From JAKFEE01 sp036675815 (GTDB lineage Bacteria > Pseudomonadota > Alphaproteobacteria > Rhodospirillales > Magnetospirillaceae), in the NCBI GenBank assembly GCA_036675815.1, contig JAKFEE010000031.1, forward strand, positions 176,572 through 240,571: DNA of 64,000 bases, given 5' to 3'. The notes under the pieces were generated by a model. That model was not told the DNA's origin and searched no databases. It saw only the letters and a list, made by a program, of their open reading frames with translations. The translations under genes were made by a program, and so were the position numbers. This document shows positions 47,003 to 55,871 of the stretch, piece after piece. Numbering within the stretch: position 1 is the stretch's first letter; each line of letters starts with the position of its first letter.

Positions 47003-48325
47003 ATGATCACCGTCCGCTTCGCCCCCAGCCCCACCGGCCTGCTGCATGTCGGCAACGCCCGCGTGGCGCTGCTCAACTGGCTGTTCGCCCGCCACCACGG
47101 CGGCCGTTTCATCCTGCGCATCGACGATACCGATCGCGAGCGCTCGAAACAGGAATATACCGACGCCATCCAGGCGGACCTGCGCTGGCTCGGGCTCGAC
47201 TGGGTTGCCGAAGAGCATCAGTCGGCCAGGCTCGACCGCTATGCCGCCGCCGTGGAGAGGCTGAAGGCGGCGGGGCGGCTGTATGCCTGCTACGAGACGC
47301 CGGAGGAGTTGGAGTTCAAGCGCAAGCGCCAGCTCGGCCGCGGCCAGCCGCCGATCTACGACCGCAGCGGTCTCAAACTGTCCGATGCCGAACGTGCCAG
47401 GCTGGAGGCCGAGGGCCGCAAGCCGCACTGGCGCTTCTTGCTGGCGCATGAGGACGTGCGTTGGGACGACCTGGTGCATGGGCCGTCGCACTATCACGGC
47501 GCCCATTTGTCGGACCCGGTGCTGATCCGCGGCGACGGCACCGTGCTCTACACCTTGTCATCGGTCGTCGACGACATCGACATGCGCGTGACTCATATCG
47601 TGCGCGGGGAGGATCACCTCACCAACACCGCCGTGCAGATCCAGCTCTTCCAGGCGCTGGGCGGGCGGGCGCCGACCTTCGCCCATCTGCCGCTGATGAC
47701 CGATGCCAGCGGACAGGGGCTGTCGAAGCGCCTCGGCAGCCTGTCGCTGCGCGAGCTCCGGGCTGAGGGCATCGAGGCGATGGCGCTGAACAGCCTGCTG
47801 GCCAAGCTGGGCACCGCGGACGCGGTGCGCCCTTACGCCACCCTGGCCGAACTCGCCGCCGAGTTCGACTGGGCCAAAATGAGCCGGGCGACGCCGAAGT
47901 TCGACCCGGCCGAGCTTCGCCATGTCAACGCCCGCCTGCTGCATGAGATGCCGTTCGACGTGGCGCGGCGGCGGCTGGACGGCCTCGACGAGCGCCTGTG
48001 GCTGGCGGTGCGCGGCAATATCACGCGCCTCGCGGAGGCGGCCGAGTGGCAGGCGGTGTGCGCCCAGCCGCTGGCACCGGTGATCGAGGATGCCGATTTC
48101 CTTGGCACGGCTGCCGCGCTGCTGCCGCCTGAGCCGTGGGACGAGGCCACCTGGGCGGCGTGGACGGCTCGGCTCAAGGAGAGCACTGGCCGAAAGGGCA
48201 AGGCCCTATTCCACCCGCTGCGCCTTGCCCTGACCGCGCGGGAGAATGGACCGGAGCTGAAACTTCTGCTACCGCTCATCGGCCGTGATCGTGCCTGGGC
48301 GCGGCTGAACGGCGCGATTGCCTAG
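47003..48325 (+). CDS. gltX: Glutamyl-tRNA synthetase (short type)
   Basis: A class I aminoacyl-tRNA synthetase of 440 residues. The HIGH motif appears as HVGN (15-18) in APSPTGLLHVGN, and the KMSKS motif is GLSKRL (239-244). It is shorter than the usual 465-475 residues. The KRLGSLSLRELRAEGIEAMA region is typical of the alphaproteobacterial GluRS2 group. Many such bacteria lack GlnRS and carry two GluRS, one charging tRNA-Gln for GatCAB; this copy could be either. It lies with cysS, as is common. GGAAGG precedes the ATG at 47003. Confidence 0.93.
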   Translation: MITVRFAPSPTGLLHVGNARVALLNWLFARHHGGRFILRIDDTDRERSKQEYTDAIQADLRWLGLDWVAEEHQSARLDRYAAAVERLKAAGRLYACYETPEELEFKRKRQLGRGQPPIYDRSGLKLSDAERARLEAEGRKPHWRFLLAHEDVRWDDLVHGPSHYHGAHLSDPVLIRGDGTVLYTLSSVVDDIDMRVTHIVRGEDHLTNTAVQIQLFQALGGRAPTFAHLPLMTDASGQGLSKRLGSLSLRELRAEGIEAMALNSLLAKLGTADAVRPYATLAELAAEFDWAKMSRATPKFDPAELRHVNARLLHEMPFDVARRRLDGLDERLWLAVRGNITRLAEAAEWQAVCAQPLAPVIEDADFLGTAAALLPPEPWDEATWAAWTARLKESTGRKGKALFHPLRLALTARENGPELKLLLPLIGRDRAWARLNGAIA

Positions 48326-48329
48326 AGCC

Positions 48330-48402
48330 GTCATTCCCGCGAAAGCGGGAATCCATTGACTCGGGCCTCTGGAAAATGGATGCCCGCTTTCGCGGGCATG
48401 AC
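48330..48402. repeat. Palindromic repeat (copy 3), between gltX and cysS
   Basis: A compact 73-bp copy: the left half starts GTCATTCCCGCGAAAGCGGG (48330), the right half, 48377-48402, reads TGGATGCCCGCTTTCGCGGG on, ending GCATGAC, nearly the inverse complement. It occupies almost all of the 92-bp gap, and its right end is 9 bp before the cysS ribosome site. Confidence 0.85.
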
Positions 48403-48417
48403 GCTGTGTAGGAGTTG

Positions 48418-49800
48418 ATGGTGCCGCTGGTCGTCTACAACACGCTGACACGCATCAAGGAGCCGTTCCAGCCGCTCGATGCCGGGCACGTGCGCATGTA
48501 TGTCTGCGGCCCGACGGTGTACGACCGCGCCCATGTCGGCAATGCCCGGCCGATCATCGTCTTCGACGTGCTGAACCGGCTGCTGCGGCGGCTCTACGCC
48601 AAGGTGACATACGTCCGCAACGTCACCGACGTCGACGACAAGATCAACGCCCGCGCCAAGGACAGCGGCGAGACCATCGCCGCCATCACCGATCGCACCA
48701 CCCGCCTGTTCCACGAGGACGTGGCCGCGCTGAACGCGCTGCCGCCGGACGTCGAGCCGCGCGCCACCGCCCATATCGGCCAGATGATCGCCATGATCGA
48801 GAAGCTGCTGGCCGGCGGCTTCGCCTATGAGGCCGAGGGCCACGTGCTGTTCTCGGTGCCGGCCATGCCCGACTACGGCCGCTTGAGCCGCCGCAGCCAG
48901 GACGAGATGATCGCCGGCGCCCGCGTCGAGGTGGCGCCCTACAAGCAGCACCCGGCCGATTTCGTGCTGTGGAAGCCGTCCACCCCCGATCTTCCCGGCT
49001 GGGACAGCCCGTGGGGTCGCGGCCGGCCGGGCTGGCACATCGAATGCTCGGCCATGAGCAAGGAGCATCTCGGCGTCACCTTCGACATTCACGGCGGCGG
49101 CCAGGACCTCGTCTTTCCCCATCACGAGAACGAGATCGCCCAGTCGGTCTGCGCCAACGGCGCCCCCTTCGCCCGCTACTGGATGCACAACGGCTATCTG
49201 ATGGTCGAGGGCGAGAAGATGTCCAAGTCCCTGGGCAACTTCTTCACCGTGCGCGACCTGCTCGACCAGGCGCCGGGCGAGGCCATCCGCCTGTGCATGC
49301 TGTCGACTCATTACCATCAGCCCCTCGACTGGACGGCCGAGGCCCTGCGCCAGGCCAAGGTGGCGCTCGACCGCATGTACACGGCGCTGCGCCACACTGC
49401 CGAGGTGGCCGAGACCGGCCGCGACCAGCCGCCGATCGAGGTGATGGCGGCGCTCGAGGACGACCTCAACACGCCGTTGGCCATCATGCATCTGCATGAA
49501 TTGGCCGGTGCCCTCAACAAGGCGGTGGCGCCGGCCGACAAGGCGCGGGCCAAGGGCGCCTTGTTGGCTGCCGGCGACCTGCTGGGCGTGTTGCAGCGGG
49601 ACCCGGAGGCGTGGTTCCGCTGGACGCCGCCGGGGCAGGCCGGACTGGCCGACGCCGACATCGCGCGCCTGATCGCTGAGCGCACCGCCGCGCGCAAGGC
49701 CAGAGACTTCGCCGAGGCCGACCGCATCCGCCAGAAGCTGGCCGCCGGTGGCGTCGTCCTCGAGGATGGGCCGCAGGGCACCACCTGGAAACGCGGATGA
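48418..49800 (+). CDS. cysS: Cysteinyl-tRNA synthetase
   Basis: A class I synthetase of 460 residues. Zinc-ligand Cys30 lies in YVCGPTVYD, the HIGH motif is HVGN (39-42), and the KMSKS motif is present in full (GEKMSKSLGN). Further zinc ligands are in GWHIECSAMS and FPHHENE. An AGGAG site lies 3 nt before the ATG at 48418; the GTG at 48421 would have better spacing, and the TTG at 48415 is unlikely. It is followed by an insert of two genes before cimA. Confidence 0.95.
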   Translation: MVPLVVYNTLTRIKEPFQPLDAGHVRMYVCGPTVYDRAHVGNARPIIVFDVLNRLLRRLYAKVTYVRNVTDVDDKINARAKDSGETIAAITDRTTRLFHEDVAALNALPPDVEPRATAHIGQMIAMIEKLLAGGFAYEAEGHVLFSVPAMPDYGRLSRRSQDEMIAGARVEVAPYKQHPADFVLWKPSTPDLPGWDSPWGRGRPGWHIECSAMSKEHLGVTFDIHGGGQDLVFPHHENEIAQSVCANGAPFARYWMHNGYLMVEGEKMSKSLGNFFTVRDLLDQAPGEAIRLCMLSTHYHQPLDWTAEALRQAKVALDRMYTALRHTAEVAETGRDQPPIEVMAALEDDLNTPLAIMHLHELAGALNKAVAPADKARAKGALLAAGDLLGVLQRDPEAWFRWTPPGQAGLADADIARLIAERTAARKARDFAEADRIRQKLAAGGVVLEDGPQGTTWKRG

Positions 49801-49816
49801 GACTTAATCAAAAAAT

Positions 49817-49831
49817 TTAGAATCATTCTAA
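49817..49831. promoter_or_regulatory. Irr/ICE-like iron-control box upstream of the di-heme cytochrome gene
   Basis: TTAGAAT-C-ATTCTAA is a perfect 15-bp palindrome in a short AT-rich block (49803-49834), 98 bp before the cytochrome start. It matches the alphaproteobacterial Irr iron-control element, TTAGAA-N3-TTCTAA. Irr normally represses haem- and iron-containing proteins under iron limitation, which fits a haem protein target. Confidence 0.65.
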
Positions 49832-49929
49832 CTCCATCGGTGTAATCCGGCCGAAGGCCAGGGCCGATCGCGCCTCGCCACCGTTCTCTTCACCAGCCAA
49901 GGGCGTCGTTGCGCCGAGGGAGGTGGCTG

Positions 49930-51327
49930 ATGACGGTGTCTCTGCGAAAACTGTCCATAGCGACCGGCATAGCCACGGTCTGCGGCATCGGCGCCTTCGC
50001 TGACCCCCTGCCGCCCGATGCGACTTACCGGCCGCTACCGACCCAGCCGCTGAGCACGGTAAGGGCGGCCGACGAGGCGCAGAAGCCTGAGGTCATGCAG
50101 CGACAGCGCCAAGTGCTGGAACAGCGCTACGACCTGACGGATCGGCCGATGGACGGCGTGATGATGTCGGGCGGACGCAAGGCCGTTCAGGGCGGCGTTC
50201 GCGTCCGGCTGCCGCAGGGCACGAGCTGGGACAGCCTGACGGCGATGACGCCATCCGAGATCCGCGACAAGGGCCTGCTGCCGCAGGGCTTCCTGCCGCT
50301 GCCCCACGTCAAGCAGGCCACCGGCGGCCAGGTCTTCCCCGATGTTCAGATCGATCAGATCCGCAACCAGGAAGCCCGCAATCTGCGGCGCTTCGACGTC
50401 GATTTCGACCTGCACGACCGCTTCACGCCAGAGTTCCCGCCGCCGATCTTCCTCACCACTCACCCGGAACTCGGCGACGTGTCGCGGGGCCAGTTGCTGA
50501 CCATCCGGAACTATTACGAGGTGATGAACGGCATCATCACCCCGGTGCAGATGGAAGGCCTGCGCCTGTTGCTGACGCCGTTCCCGCAGGAAGAGTTCAA
50601 CCAGACCGAGGACCGCAAGGTGCCCGAGCAGAGCCTGGGCGTCACCTGCCTCGACTGCCATTCCAATTTCCACACCAACGCGGCCTTTCACCTGACGCCC
50701 GACCTGCGCCCGCAAGCGGTGCGCTTCCGCCTCGACACGGTCAGCCTGCGCGGCCTGTTCAACCAGCAGATACATGGCTCGAAGCGGTCGCTGCGCTCGG
50801 TCGAGGACTTCACCGAGTTCGAGCAGCGCACCGCCTATTTCAACGGCGACCACGTCAGCGCCACGCGCAAGGGCGCGCATCTGCCCGATCGCCCCAACCA
50901 CGTGGCGATGATGGCGCAGATGCAGAACATCGTCGATTTCCCGCCGGCGCCGAAGCTCGACCCGTCGGGGCGGCTGGATCCCACCAAGGCGACCGAACAG
51001 GAATTGGCCGGCGAGCGGGTGTTCCTGGGCAAGGGCCGCTGCGCCGAGTGCCACGTGCCGCAGACGGCGTTCATGGACAACAACATGCACGACCTGAAGC
51101 TGGAGCGTTTTTTCGAGCCTGGTCGCTCCGAGAACGGCTTTGTCACCATCCCGGATGGCCCCATCAAGACCTTTACCCTGCGCGGCATCAAGGACTCGCC
51201 GCCCTATCTGCATGACGGCCGCCTGCTCACCCTGGCGGACACCGTGGAGTTCTTCAATCTGGTGCTCGGCCTGAAGCTGACCGCCGAAGAGAAGCAGGCG
51301 CTGGTCGCCTATATGCTGGCCCTGTGA
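49930..51327 (+). CDS. Exported di-heme c-type cytochrome
   Basis: A periplasmic protein of 465 residues. The N-terminal signal peptide (about 1-24, LSIATGIATVCGIGAFADP) is followed by a long region without known domain. Two CxxCH haem sites are at 240-244 (CLDCH) and 371-375 (CAECH). The C-terminal part (TLRGIKDSPPYLHDGRLLTL, FFNLVLGLKLTAEEKQALVA) resembles the end of cytochrome c peroxidase/MauG proteins. Peroxidase or electron transfer is the likely role but is not shown. A GGGAGG site precedes the ATG at 49930. An Irr-like box lies upstream. The DUF4142 gene follows after 17 bp. Confidence 0.85.
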   Translation: MTVSLRKLSIATGIATVCGIGAFADPLPPDATYRPLPTQPLSTVRAADEAQKPEVMQRQRQVLEQRYDLTDRPMDGVMMSGGRKAVQGGVRVRLPQGTSWDSLTAMTPSEIRDKGLLPQGFLPLPHVKQATGGQVFPDVQIDQIRNQEARNLRRFDVDFDLHDRFTPEFPPPIFLTTHPELGDVSRGQLLTIRNYYEVMNGIITPVQMEGLRLLLTPFPQEEFNQTEDRKVPEQSLGVTCLDCHSNFHTNAAFHLTPDLRPQAVRFRLDTVSLRGLFNQQIHGSKRSLRSVEDFTEFEQRTAYFNGDHVSATRKGAHLPDRPNHVAMMAQMQNIVDFPPAPKLDPSGRLDPTKATEQELAGERVFLGKGRCAECHVPQTAFMDNNMHDLKLERFFEPGRSENGFVTIPDGPIKTFTLRGIKDSPPYLHDGRLLTLADTVEFFNLVLGLKLTAEEKQALVAYMLAL

Positions 51328-51344
51328 CGGCAAAGGAGGGATGC

Positions 51345-51968
51345 ATGCGACGCGTTGTCATGGTTGCCGCCGTCGCCGCGCTGGCGGCCTGGCCGGCGGC
51401 GGCGCAGGTGGGCAATCCGGCGACCACCGCCCCGAGCACGCCCATGCCTGGCACGGGGGAATCGGCGGCGCAGGTCAACGCCCAGGACGAGTTGTTCGTC
51501 CGGCTGGCGACCATCGGCGGCATGGCCGAGGTGGAAGTGGCGCAGATGGCGGCGAAGCGGGCGGACAGCGAGCAGGTCAAGGCTTTCGCCCGCCACCTGG
51601 CCGAGCATCACGGCCAGGCCAACCAGCGCCTTGCCGGGCTGGCGAAGGGCCTCGGCCTGACGCCGCCGACGGCGCTCGATGCCGAGCACAAGGCCATGCG
51701 CGACCAACTCGAGGGCGCCGACGACGCCGCCTTCGAGCGCGCTTACGTCCGTGGCCAGATCGCCGCCCACCAGAAGCTGGCGACGTTGCTGGAATGGGAA
51801 CTCGGCTCCGGCCAGAACGACGGGCTCAAACGCTTCGCGGCCGACAACCTGCCCGTCGTGCTGGACCATCTCGAGCAGGCGCGCGCCCTCGCGACCCAGC
51901 TCACCGGGCAGATGGCGCGGAACGACGGACCGCCGGCCGAGCGGAAAGCTCCCCCGCCGCGACGCTGA
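51345..51968 (+). CDS. DUF4142 family exported protein
   Basis: A 207-residue protein with a signal peptide (MRRVVMVAAVAALAAWPAAA) and a ferritin-like helical DUF4142 domain: DELFVRLATIGGMAEVEVAQ, KAFARHLAEHHGQANQRLAG, AYVRGQIAAHQKLATLLEWE. Members are periplasmic or outer-membrane proteins of unknown role, some with metal-binding His/Glu residues. AAAGGAGGG precedes the ATG at 51345. It follows the cytochrome gene closely and is probably cotranscribed with it. Confidence 0.85.
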   Translation: MRRVVMVAAVAALAAWPAAAQVGNPATTAPSTPMPGTGESAAQVNAQDELFVRLATIGGMAEVEVAQMAAKRADSEQVKAFARHLAEHHGQANQRLAGLAKGLGLTPPTALDAEHKAMRDQLEGADDAAFERAYVRGQIAAHQKLATLLEWELGSGQNDGLKRFAADNLPVVLDHLEQARALATQLTGQMARNDGPPAERKAPPPRR

Positions 51969-51990
51969 GGGACGCCAGCCTCTTCAAGAA

Positions 51991-52014
51991 CCCTCTCCCG
52001 CAAGCGGGAGAGGG
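51991..52014. terminator. Short perfect palindrome between DUF4142 gene and cimA
   Basis: CCCTCTCCCGC-AA-GCGGGAGAGGG, 11-bp arms around 2 nt, 22 bp after the DUF4142 stop. This exact motif is a common dispersed repeat in GC-rich proteobacteria and probably acts as a terminator or as an RNA-stabilising hairpin. Confidence 0.6.
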
Positions 52015-52103
52015 GGGAAGCGGTCCATCCGGAAGTCCTTGTTCCACCGGTCGCTATACGGCATTGTTTGGGCCTTTCTCCGATCGAGACCCAGACCTTC
52101 GGC

Positions 52104-53693
52104 ATGAGCGACAAGCGCGTCTATCTTTACGACAGCACCCTGCGCGACGGTGCGCAGACCCTCGGCGTCGACTTTTCGGTGGCCGACAAGGAAGCCATTG
52201 CGCGCGAGCTCGACCGACTGGGCGTCGACTACATCGAAGGCGGCTGGCCGGGGGCCAATCCCACCGACGACGCCTTCTTCGCCGCGCCGCCTGCCCTGGA
52301 GCGGGCGCGGCTGTCGGTCTTCGGCATGACCCGCCGCGCCGGGCGCAGCGCCGCCAACGATCCCGGCCTGCAGGCGCTGCTGTCGACGCCGGCGCGGGTG
52401 GTGACCATGGTCGGCAAGACCTGGGATTTCCAGGTGACCGTGGCCCTGGGCGCCGAGCTCGACGAGAACCTGCGCATGATCGCCGACAGCATTCGTCACG
52501 TCGGCGGAAGGGCCGAGGAGGTGCTGTTCGACGCCGAGCATTTTTTCGACGGCTACAAGGCCAATCCCGGCTATGCCTTGTCCTGCGTCAAGACGGCCTA
52601 CGAGGCGGGGGCGCGCTGGGTGGTGCTGTGCGACACCAACGGCGGCACCCTGCCGCATGAGGTCGAGGAGATCGTCAGCGCCGTCACCGAAATCGTCCCC
52701 GGCGCGCATCTCGGCATCCACTGCCACGACGATACCGGCAATGCCGCCGCCAACTCGCTGGCGGCGGTGCGCGCCGGCGTGCGCCAGGTGCAGGGGACGC
52801 TGAATGGCCTGGGCGAGCGCTGCGGCAATGCCAACCTGATCACCATTCTGCCGACGCTGATGCTGAAGATGGGCTTCGAGACCGGGGTGACGGCAGAGCA
52901 GTTGCGGCGCCTGACCCTGGTGTCGCGTCTGGTCGACGAGCGGCTGAACCGGGCGCCCGAGCGCGGCGCCCCCTATGTCGGCGAACGCGCCTTCGCCCAC
53001 AAGGGCGGCCTGCACGCCTCGGCGGTCGAGAAGAACCCGAAGTGCTATGAACACGTCGAGCCGGAAGCGGTCGGCAATCACCGCCACATCCTGATCTCGG
53101 ATCAGGCGGGGCGCTCCAACATCGTCGCCCGCCTGCGCGAACTCGACATCGTGCTCGACGCCGACAGCCCGAAGATCAACGATCTGGTCGATCTGGTGAA
53201 GCGGCGCGAGTACGAGGGCTATTCGTACGATTCCGCCGGCGCCAGTTTCGAGATGCTGGTGCGGCGCCAGCTCGGCCTGGTCAAGGAGTACATGCACCTG
53301 CGCAGCTTCCGCGTCATCGTCCGCCGCGACGACGCCGGCAACGACCTGTCGGAGGCGACGGTCAAGGCGATGGTCGGCGATCGCTACTGCATGGAAGTGT
53401 CGGAAGGCAATGGCCCGGTCAATGCGCTCGATGCCGCCCTGCGCAAGGTGCTGCGCCAGTATGGCGAGCAGCTCGACGAACTGCGGCTGGTCGACTACAA
53501 GGTGCGCATCTTCACGCCGCGCGGCTCGGGTGACGGCACCGACGCCGTGGTGCGGGTGATGATCGAGAGCACCGACAGCTCCGGCGACCCATGGTTCACC
53601 GTCGGCGTGTCGTCGAACGTCGTCAACGCCTCGCTGGACGCGCTGCTCGACAGCATCTCCTACAAGCTGTACCGCGACGGCGTGGAGGCCTGA
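52104..53693 (+). CDS. cimA: Citramalate synthase
   Basis: Condenses pyruvate and acetyl-CoA to citramalate, a threonine-independent route to isoleucine. The 529-residue protein starts VYLYDSTLRDGAQTLGVDFS, has VDYIEGGWPGANPTDDAFF (the CimA signature), the metal-binding HCHDDTGNAAANS and a C-terminal LeuA-type regulatory domain. In Leptospira and Geobacter such enzymes are feedback-inhibited by isoleucine. The ATG at 52104 starts the family alignment; no strong ribosome site is seen. trmJ overlaps its stop by 1 nt. Confidence 0.93.
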   Translation: MSDKRVYLYDSTLRDGAQTLGVDFSVADKEAIARELDRLGVDYIEGGWPGANPTDDAFFAAPPALERARLSVFGMTRRAGRSAANDPGLQALLSTPARVVTMVGKTWDFQVTVALGAELDENLRMIADSIRHVGGRAEEVLFDAEHFFDGYKANPGYALSCVKTAYEAGARWVVLCDTNGGTLPHEVEEIVSAVTEIVPGAHLGIHCHDDTGNAAANSLAAVRAGVRQVQGTLNGLGERCGNANLITILPTLMLKMGFETGVTAEQLRRLTLVSRLVDERLNRAPERGAPYVGERAFAHKGGLHASAVEKNPKCYEHVEPEAVGNHRHILISDQAGRSNIVARLRELDIVLDADSPKINDLVDLVKRREYEGYSYDSAGASFEMLVRRQLGLVKEYMHLRSFRVIVRRDDAGNDLSEATVKAMVGDRYCMEVSEGNGPVNALDAALRKVLRQYGEQLDELRLVDYKVRIFTPRGSGDGTDAVVRVMIESTDSSGDPWFTVGVSSNVVNASLDALLDSISYKLYRDGVEA

Positions 53694-54484
53694 TGAGCGC
53701 CTTGCTAGCGGCGACGACCCCGCCTTCGGGCGGCGCCCCGGCGGTCATCCTGGTGCAGCCGCAATTGTCCGAGAACATCGGCACCACGGCCAGGGCCATG
53801 CTCAACTGCGGCCTTACCGACCTGCGTCTGGTGCGGCCGCGTGAGAACTGGCTGTCGGAGCGCGCCATCGCCGCCTGTTCGGGCGCCGACCGGGTGCTGG
53901 AGGCGGCGCGGGTGTTCGAGTCCACGGCGGAAGCGGTGGCCGACCTCCAGCACGTCTACGCCACGACCGGGCGCAACCGCTACATGGTCAAGCCGGTGGC
54001 GACGCCGCGCCGTGCCGCCGTAGAGATGCGCGCCTTCATCAATGCCGGCGAGACCTGCGGCTTCATGTTCGGGCCGGAGCGCACCGGCCTGGAGAACGAC
54101 GACGTCGCCCTGGCCGACACCGTGCTGACGGTGCCGCTCAACCCCGAGCACTGCTCGCTCAACCTGGCGCAGGCGGTGCTGCTCATCGGCTACGAGTGGT
54201 ATCAGAGCGGCGACAACATTCCCACCGAGCTGACCATGACCAAGGGTGCCAAGGGCGCCCCGGCCAGCAAGAAGGATCTGATCGCGTTTTTCGAGCATCT
54301 CGAGCGCGAACTCGACGCCTGCGGCTTCCTGCGCCTGCCCGACAAGCGGCCGGTGATGGTGCGCAACATCCGCAACATGTTCCAGCGCGCCCACCTCACC
54401 GAGCAGGAGGTGCGCACCCTGCACGGCATCGTCACCGAACTGGTGACGCTGCGCCGACGCCGCGCCAGCGGCGAGCAGGCGTGA
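53693..54484 (+). CDS. trmJ: tRNA (cytidine/uridine-2'-O-)-methyltransferase TrmJ
   Basis: A SPOUT methyltransferase of 263 residues that methylates the ribose of position 32 in several tRNAs. Trefoil-knot motifs are visible: VQPQLSENIGTTARAMLNCG, FGPERTGLENDDVALAD and VPLNPEHCSLNLAQAVLL. The C-terminal KRPVMVRNIRNMFQRAHLTE extension distinguishes TrmJ from TrmL. The ATG at 53693 overlaps the cimA stop (TGATG). A tRNA gene lies downstream. Confidence 0.92.
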   Translation: MSALLAATTPPSGGAPAVILVQPQLSENIGTTARAMLNCGLTDLRLVRPRENWLSERAIAACSGADRVLEAARVFESTAEAVADLQHVYATTGRNRYMVKPVATPRRAAVEMRAFINAGETCGFMFGPERTGLENDDVALADTVLTVPLNPEHCSLNLAQAVLLIGYEWYQSGDNIPTELTMTKGAKGAPASKKDLIAFFEHLERELDACGFLRLPDKRPVMVRNIRNMFQRAHLTEQEVRTLHGIVTELVTLRRRRASGEQA

Positions 54485-54544
54485 CCGTTTGGCGCGCGGA
54501 GCCGGTTGCGGAAAACCCCTCCCACGGATGAACACGAATACCAA

Positions 54545-54773
54545 CGTCGCTCCCGCGATAGCGGGAATCCATTTTCCAGAGCCATTCCTGACTCGCCTTG
54601 CCGGCCGAGCGGTCCGTCCCGACGCCCCGGGAAAATGGGCTCTCGCCTTCGCGGAGCGACGAAAACAACGGTAATGAAAAAAGTCCGGACAGCCGTGGGC
54701 GCAAGCGGGCATCCATTCCACAGGCCTGCGGCATCATTCCCGCTTTCGCGTCGCTTTCGCGGGAATGATGGGG
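54545..54773. repeat. Palindromic repeats (copy 4, decayed), between trmJ and tRNA-Asp
   Basis: Several degenerate halves lie in a gap of about 395 bp that has no gene. CGTCGCTCCCGCGATAGCGG on (54545-54577) pairs with 54629-54660. A second pair centres on 54695-54773, where CATCATTCCCGCTTTCGCG is followed by its inverse with GCGGGAATGATG. They belong to the same family as copies 1-3 but carry many changes. I see nothing else in 54485-54879. Confidence 0.7.
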
Positions 54774-54879
54774 TGGACGGCATATCGCGGATATCCGTGT
54801 TCATACGTGCCCAGAGGCACGGAACACGAAGGATCATCGCGCCAAGCGCTAGTCACGGATCGAGATGTCTGGGAAAGCG

Positions 54880-54956
<77 letters not shown>

Positions 54957-55085
54957 ACGAAGGCCGGGAGAAATATCAGTCCGTGGGCCATTGCGCAAGC
55001 GGGAATTGGCCCTCTTGCCGATTTTGTTGGCGGTCGGCTTCGGCTACAGTCGTCACGTGGGAACGGCGCATGGATCGGAGGTGTC

Positions 55086-55259
55086 ATGGGCGATGTCGTC
55101 AACCTGAACCGCGCCCGCAAGGCCCGGAAGAAGACGGAAGATCAACGACGCGCCGACGAGAACCGCGTGCGATTCGGCCGCCCCAAGGCCGAGCGCCGGC
55201 GCGATGCCGCCGAGAAGGAGCGCGAGCAGCGCGACCTCGACGGCAAGCGCCTCGAATAG
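55086..55259 (+). CDS. DUF4169 family protein, 57 aa
   Basis: A very basic small protein: MGDVVNLNRARKARKKTEDQ, RRADENRVRFGRPKAERRRD, AAEKEREQRDLDGKRLE. It is the DUF4169 pattern, common in alphaproteobacteria, often next to tRNA or SspB genes; its function is unknown. A GGAGG site precedes the ATG at 55086. It is convergent with the lipoprotein gene of the MCE cluster. Confidence 0.88.
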   Translation: MGDVVNLNRARKARKKTEDQRRADENRVRFGRPKAERRRDAAEKEREQRDLDGKRLE

Positions 55260-55267
55260 CCGTCAGC

Positions 55268-55858
55268 CTAGCGTCGCGCGACCTTGCCGGCAGTTGCCGC
55301 GGCAATTTTTTGGCTGACCGCGCTGAGGCTGTCATTCATGGCGGCAACGATCGCCGCGGTGTCGCCGGAGTCGACCGGCCGCCGGTCGACGATCGGCCCT
55401 CCGTCCATGATCCTGCCGCGGCGGCGATCGCGCAGCCGCCAGCTGCCCTGCATCACCAGACTGCCGCGCCCGTTCGACTCATAGGCGTCGAGGGCGATTT
55501 CGTAGGCATAGCGAGGATTGCGCCCGCGCGCTTCCTCGGGGGTGACGACACGACCGCCTGGCAGATAGCTGCTGAGAGTGTCGGCCATGATGCGCGGCAC
55601 ACTGCGGTCCAGCGGCTCGGCCCAGCGGCTATCATAGTCAACCTTCAGCGCATTGGGCCCGCTGCGGGAGACGATCTCCGGCCGGTCGAGGTAATCGGGG
55701 ATGGTGACGCGAATCACGGCGACCGCGGGTTCCACCGGTGCGGCGCGCACATTGCCGGTCACCGAGGCGGCGGACAGGACGTAGAGCCGTGGGGCGGGGC
55801 GCTGGCTGCATCCGGCGATGGCGATCACGACGAGCAGGGCAAGCCATCCATGGAACAT
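55268..55858 (-). CDS. ABC-transport auxiliary lipoprotein (PqiC/ABC_trans_aux type)
   Basis: A lipoprotein of 196 residues. The signal ends in lipobox IAGC (Cys17), then SQRPAPRLYVLSAA opens the ABC_trans_aux (DUF330) fold, with VTIPDYLDRPEIVSR, YDSRWAEPLDRSVPRIMADT and LSSYLPGGRVV. Such lipoproteins partner MCE transporters at the outer membrane. It is the last gene of the mlaEFD operon, starting 13 bp after mlaD. Confidence 0.85.
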   Translation of the reverse strand: MFHGWLALLVVIAIAGCSQRPAPRLYVLSAASVTGNVRAAPVEPAVAVIRVTIPDYLDRPEIVSRSGPNALKVDYDSRWAEPLDRSVPRIMADTLSSYLPGGRVVTPEEARGRNPRYAYEIALDAYESNGRGSLVMQGSWRLRDRRRGRIMDGGPIVDRRPVDSGDTAAIVAAMNDSLSAVSQKIAAATAGKVARR

Positions 55859-55871
55859 CGCCTGCTTCCCG

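Noticed and set aside
54485..54879. Small genes in the gap before tRNA-Asp
   Set aside because: All frames here coincide with decayed palindromic repeats and have no ribosome site.
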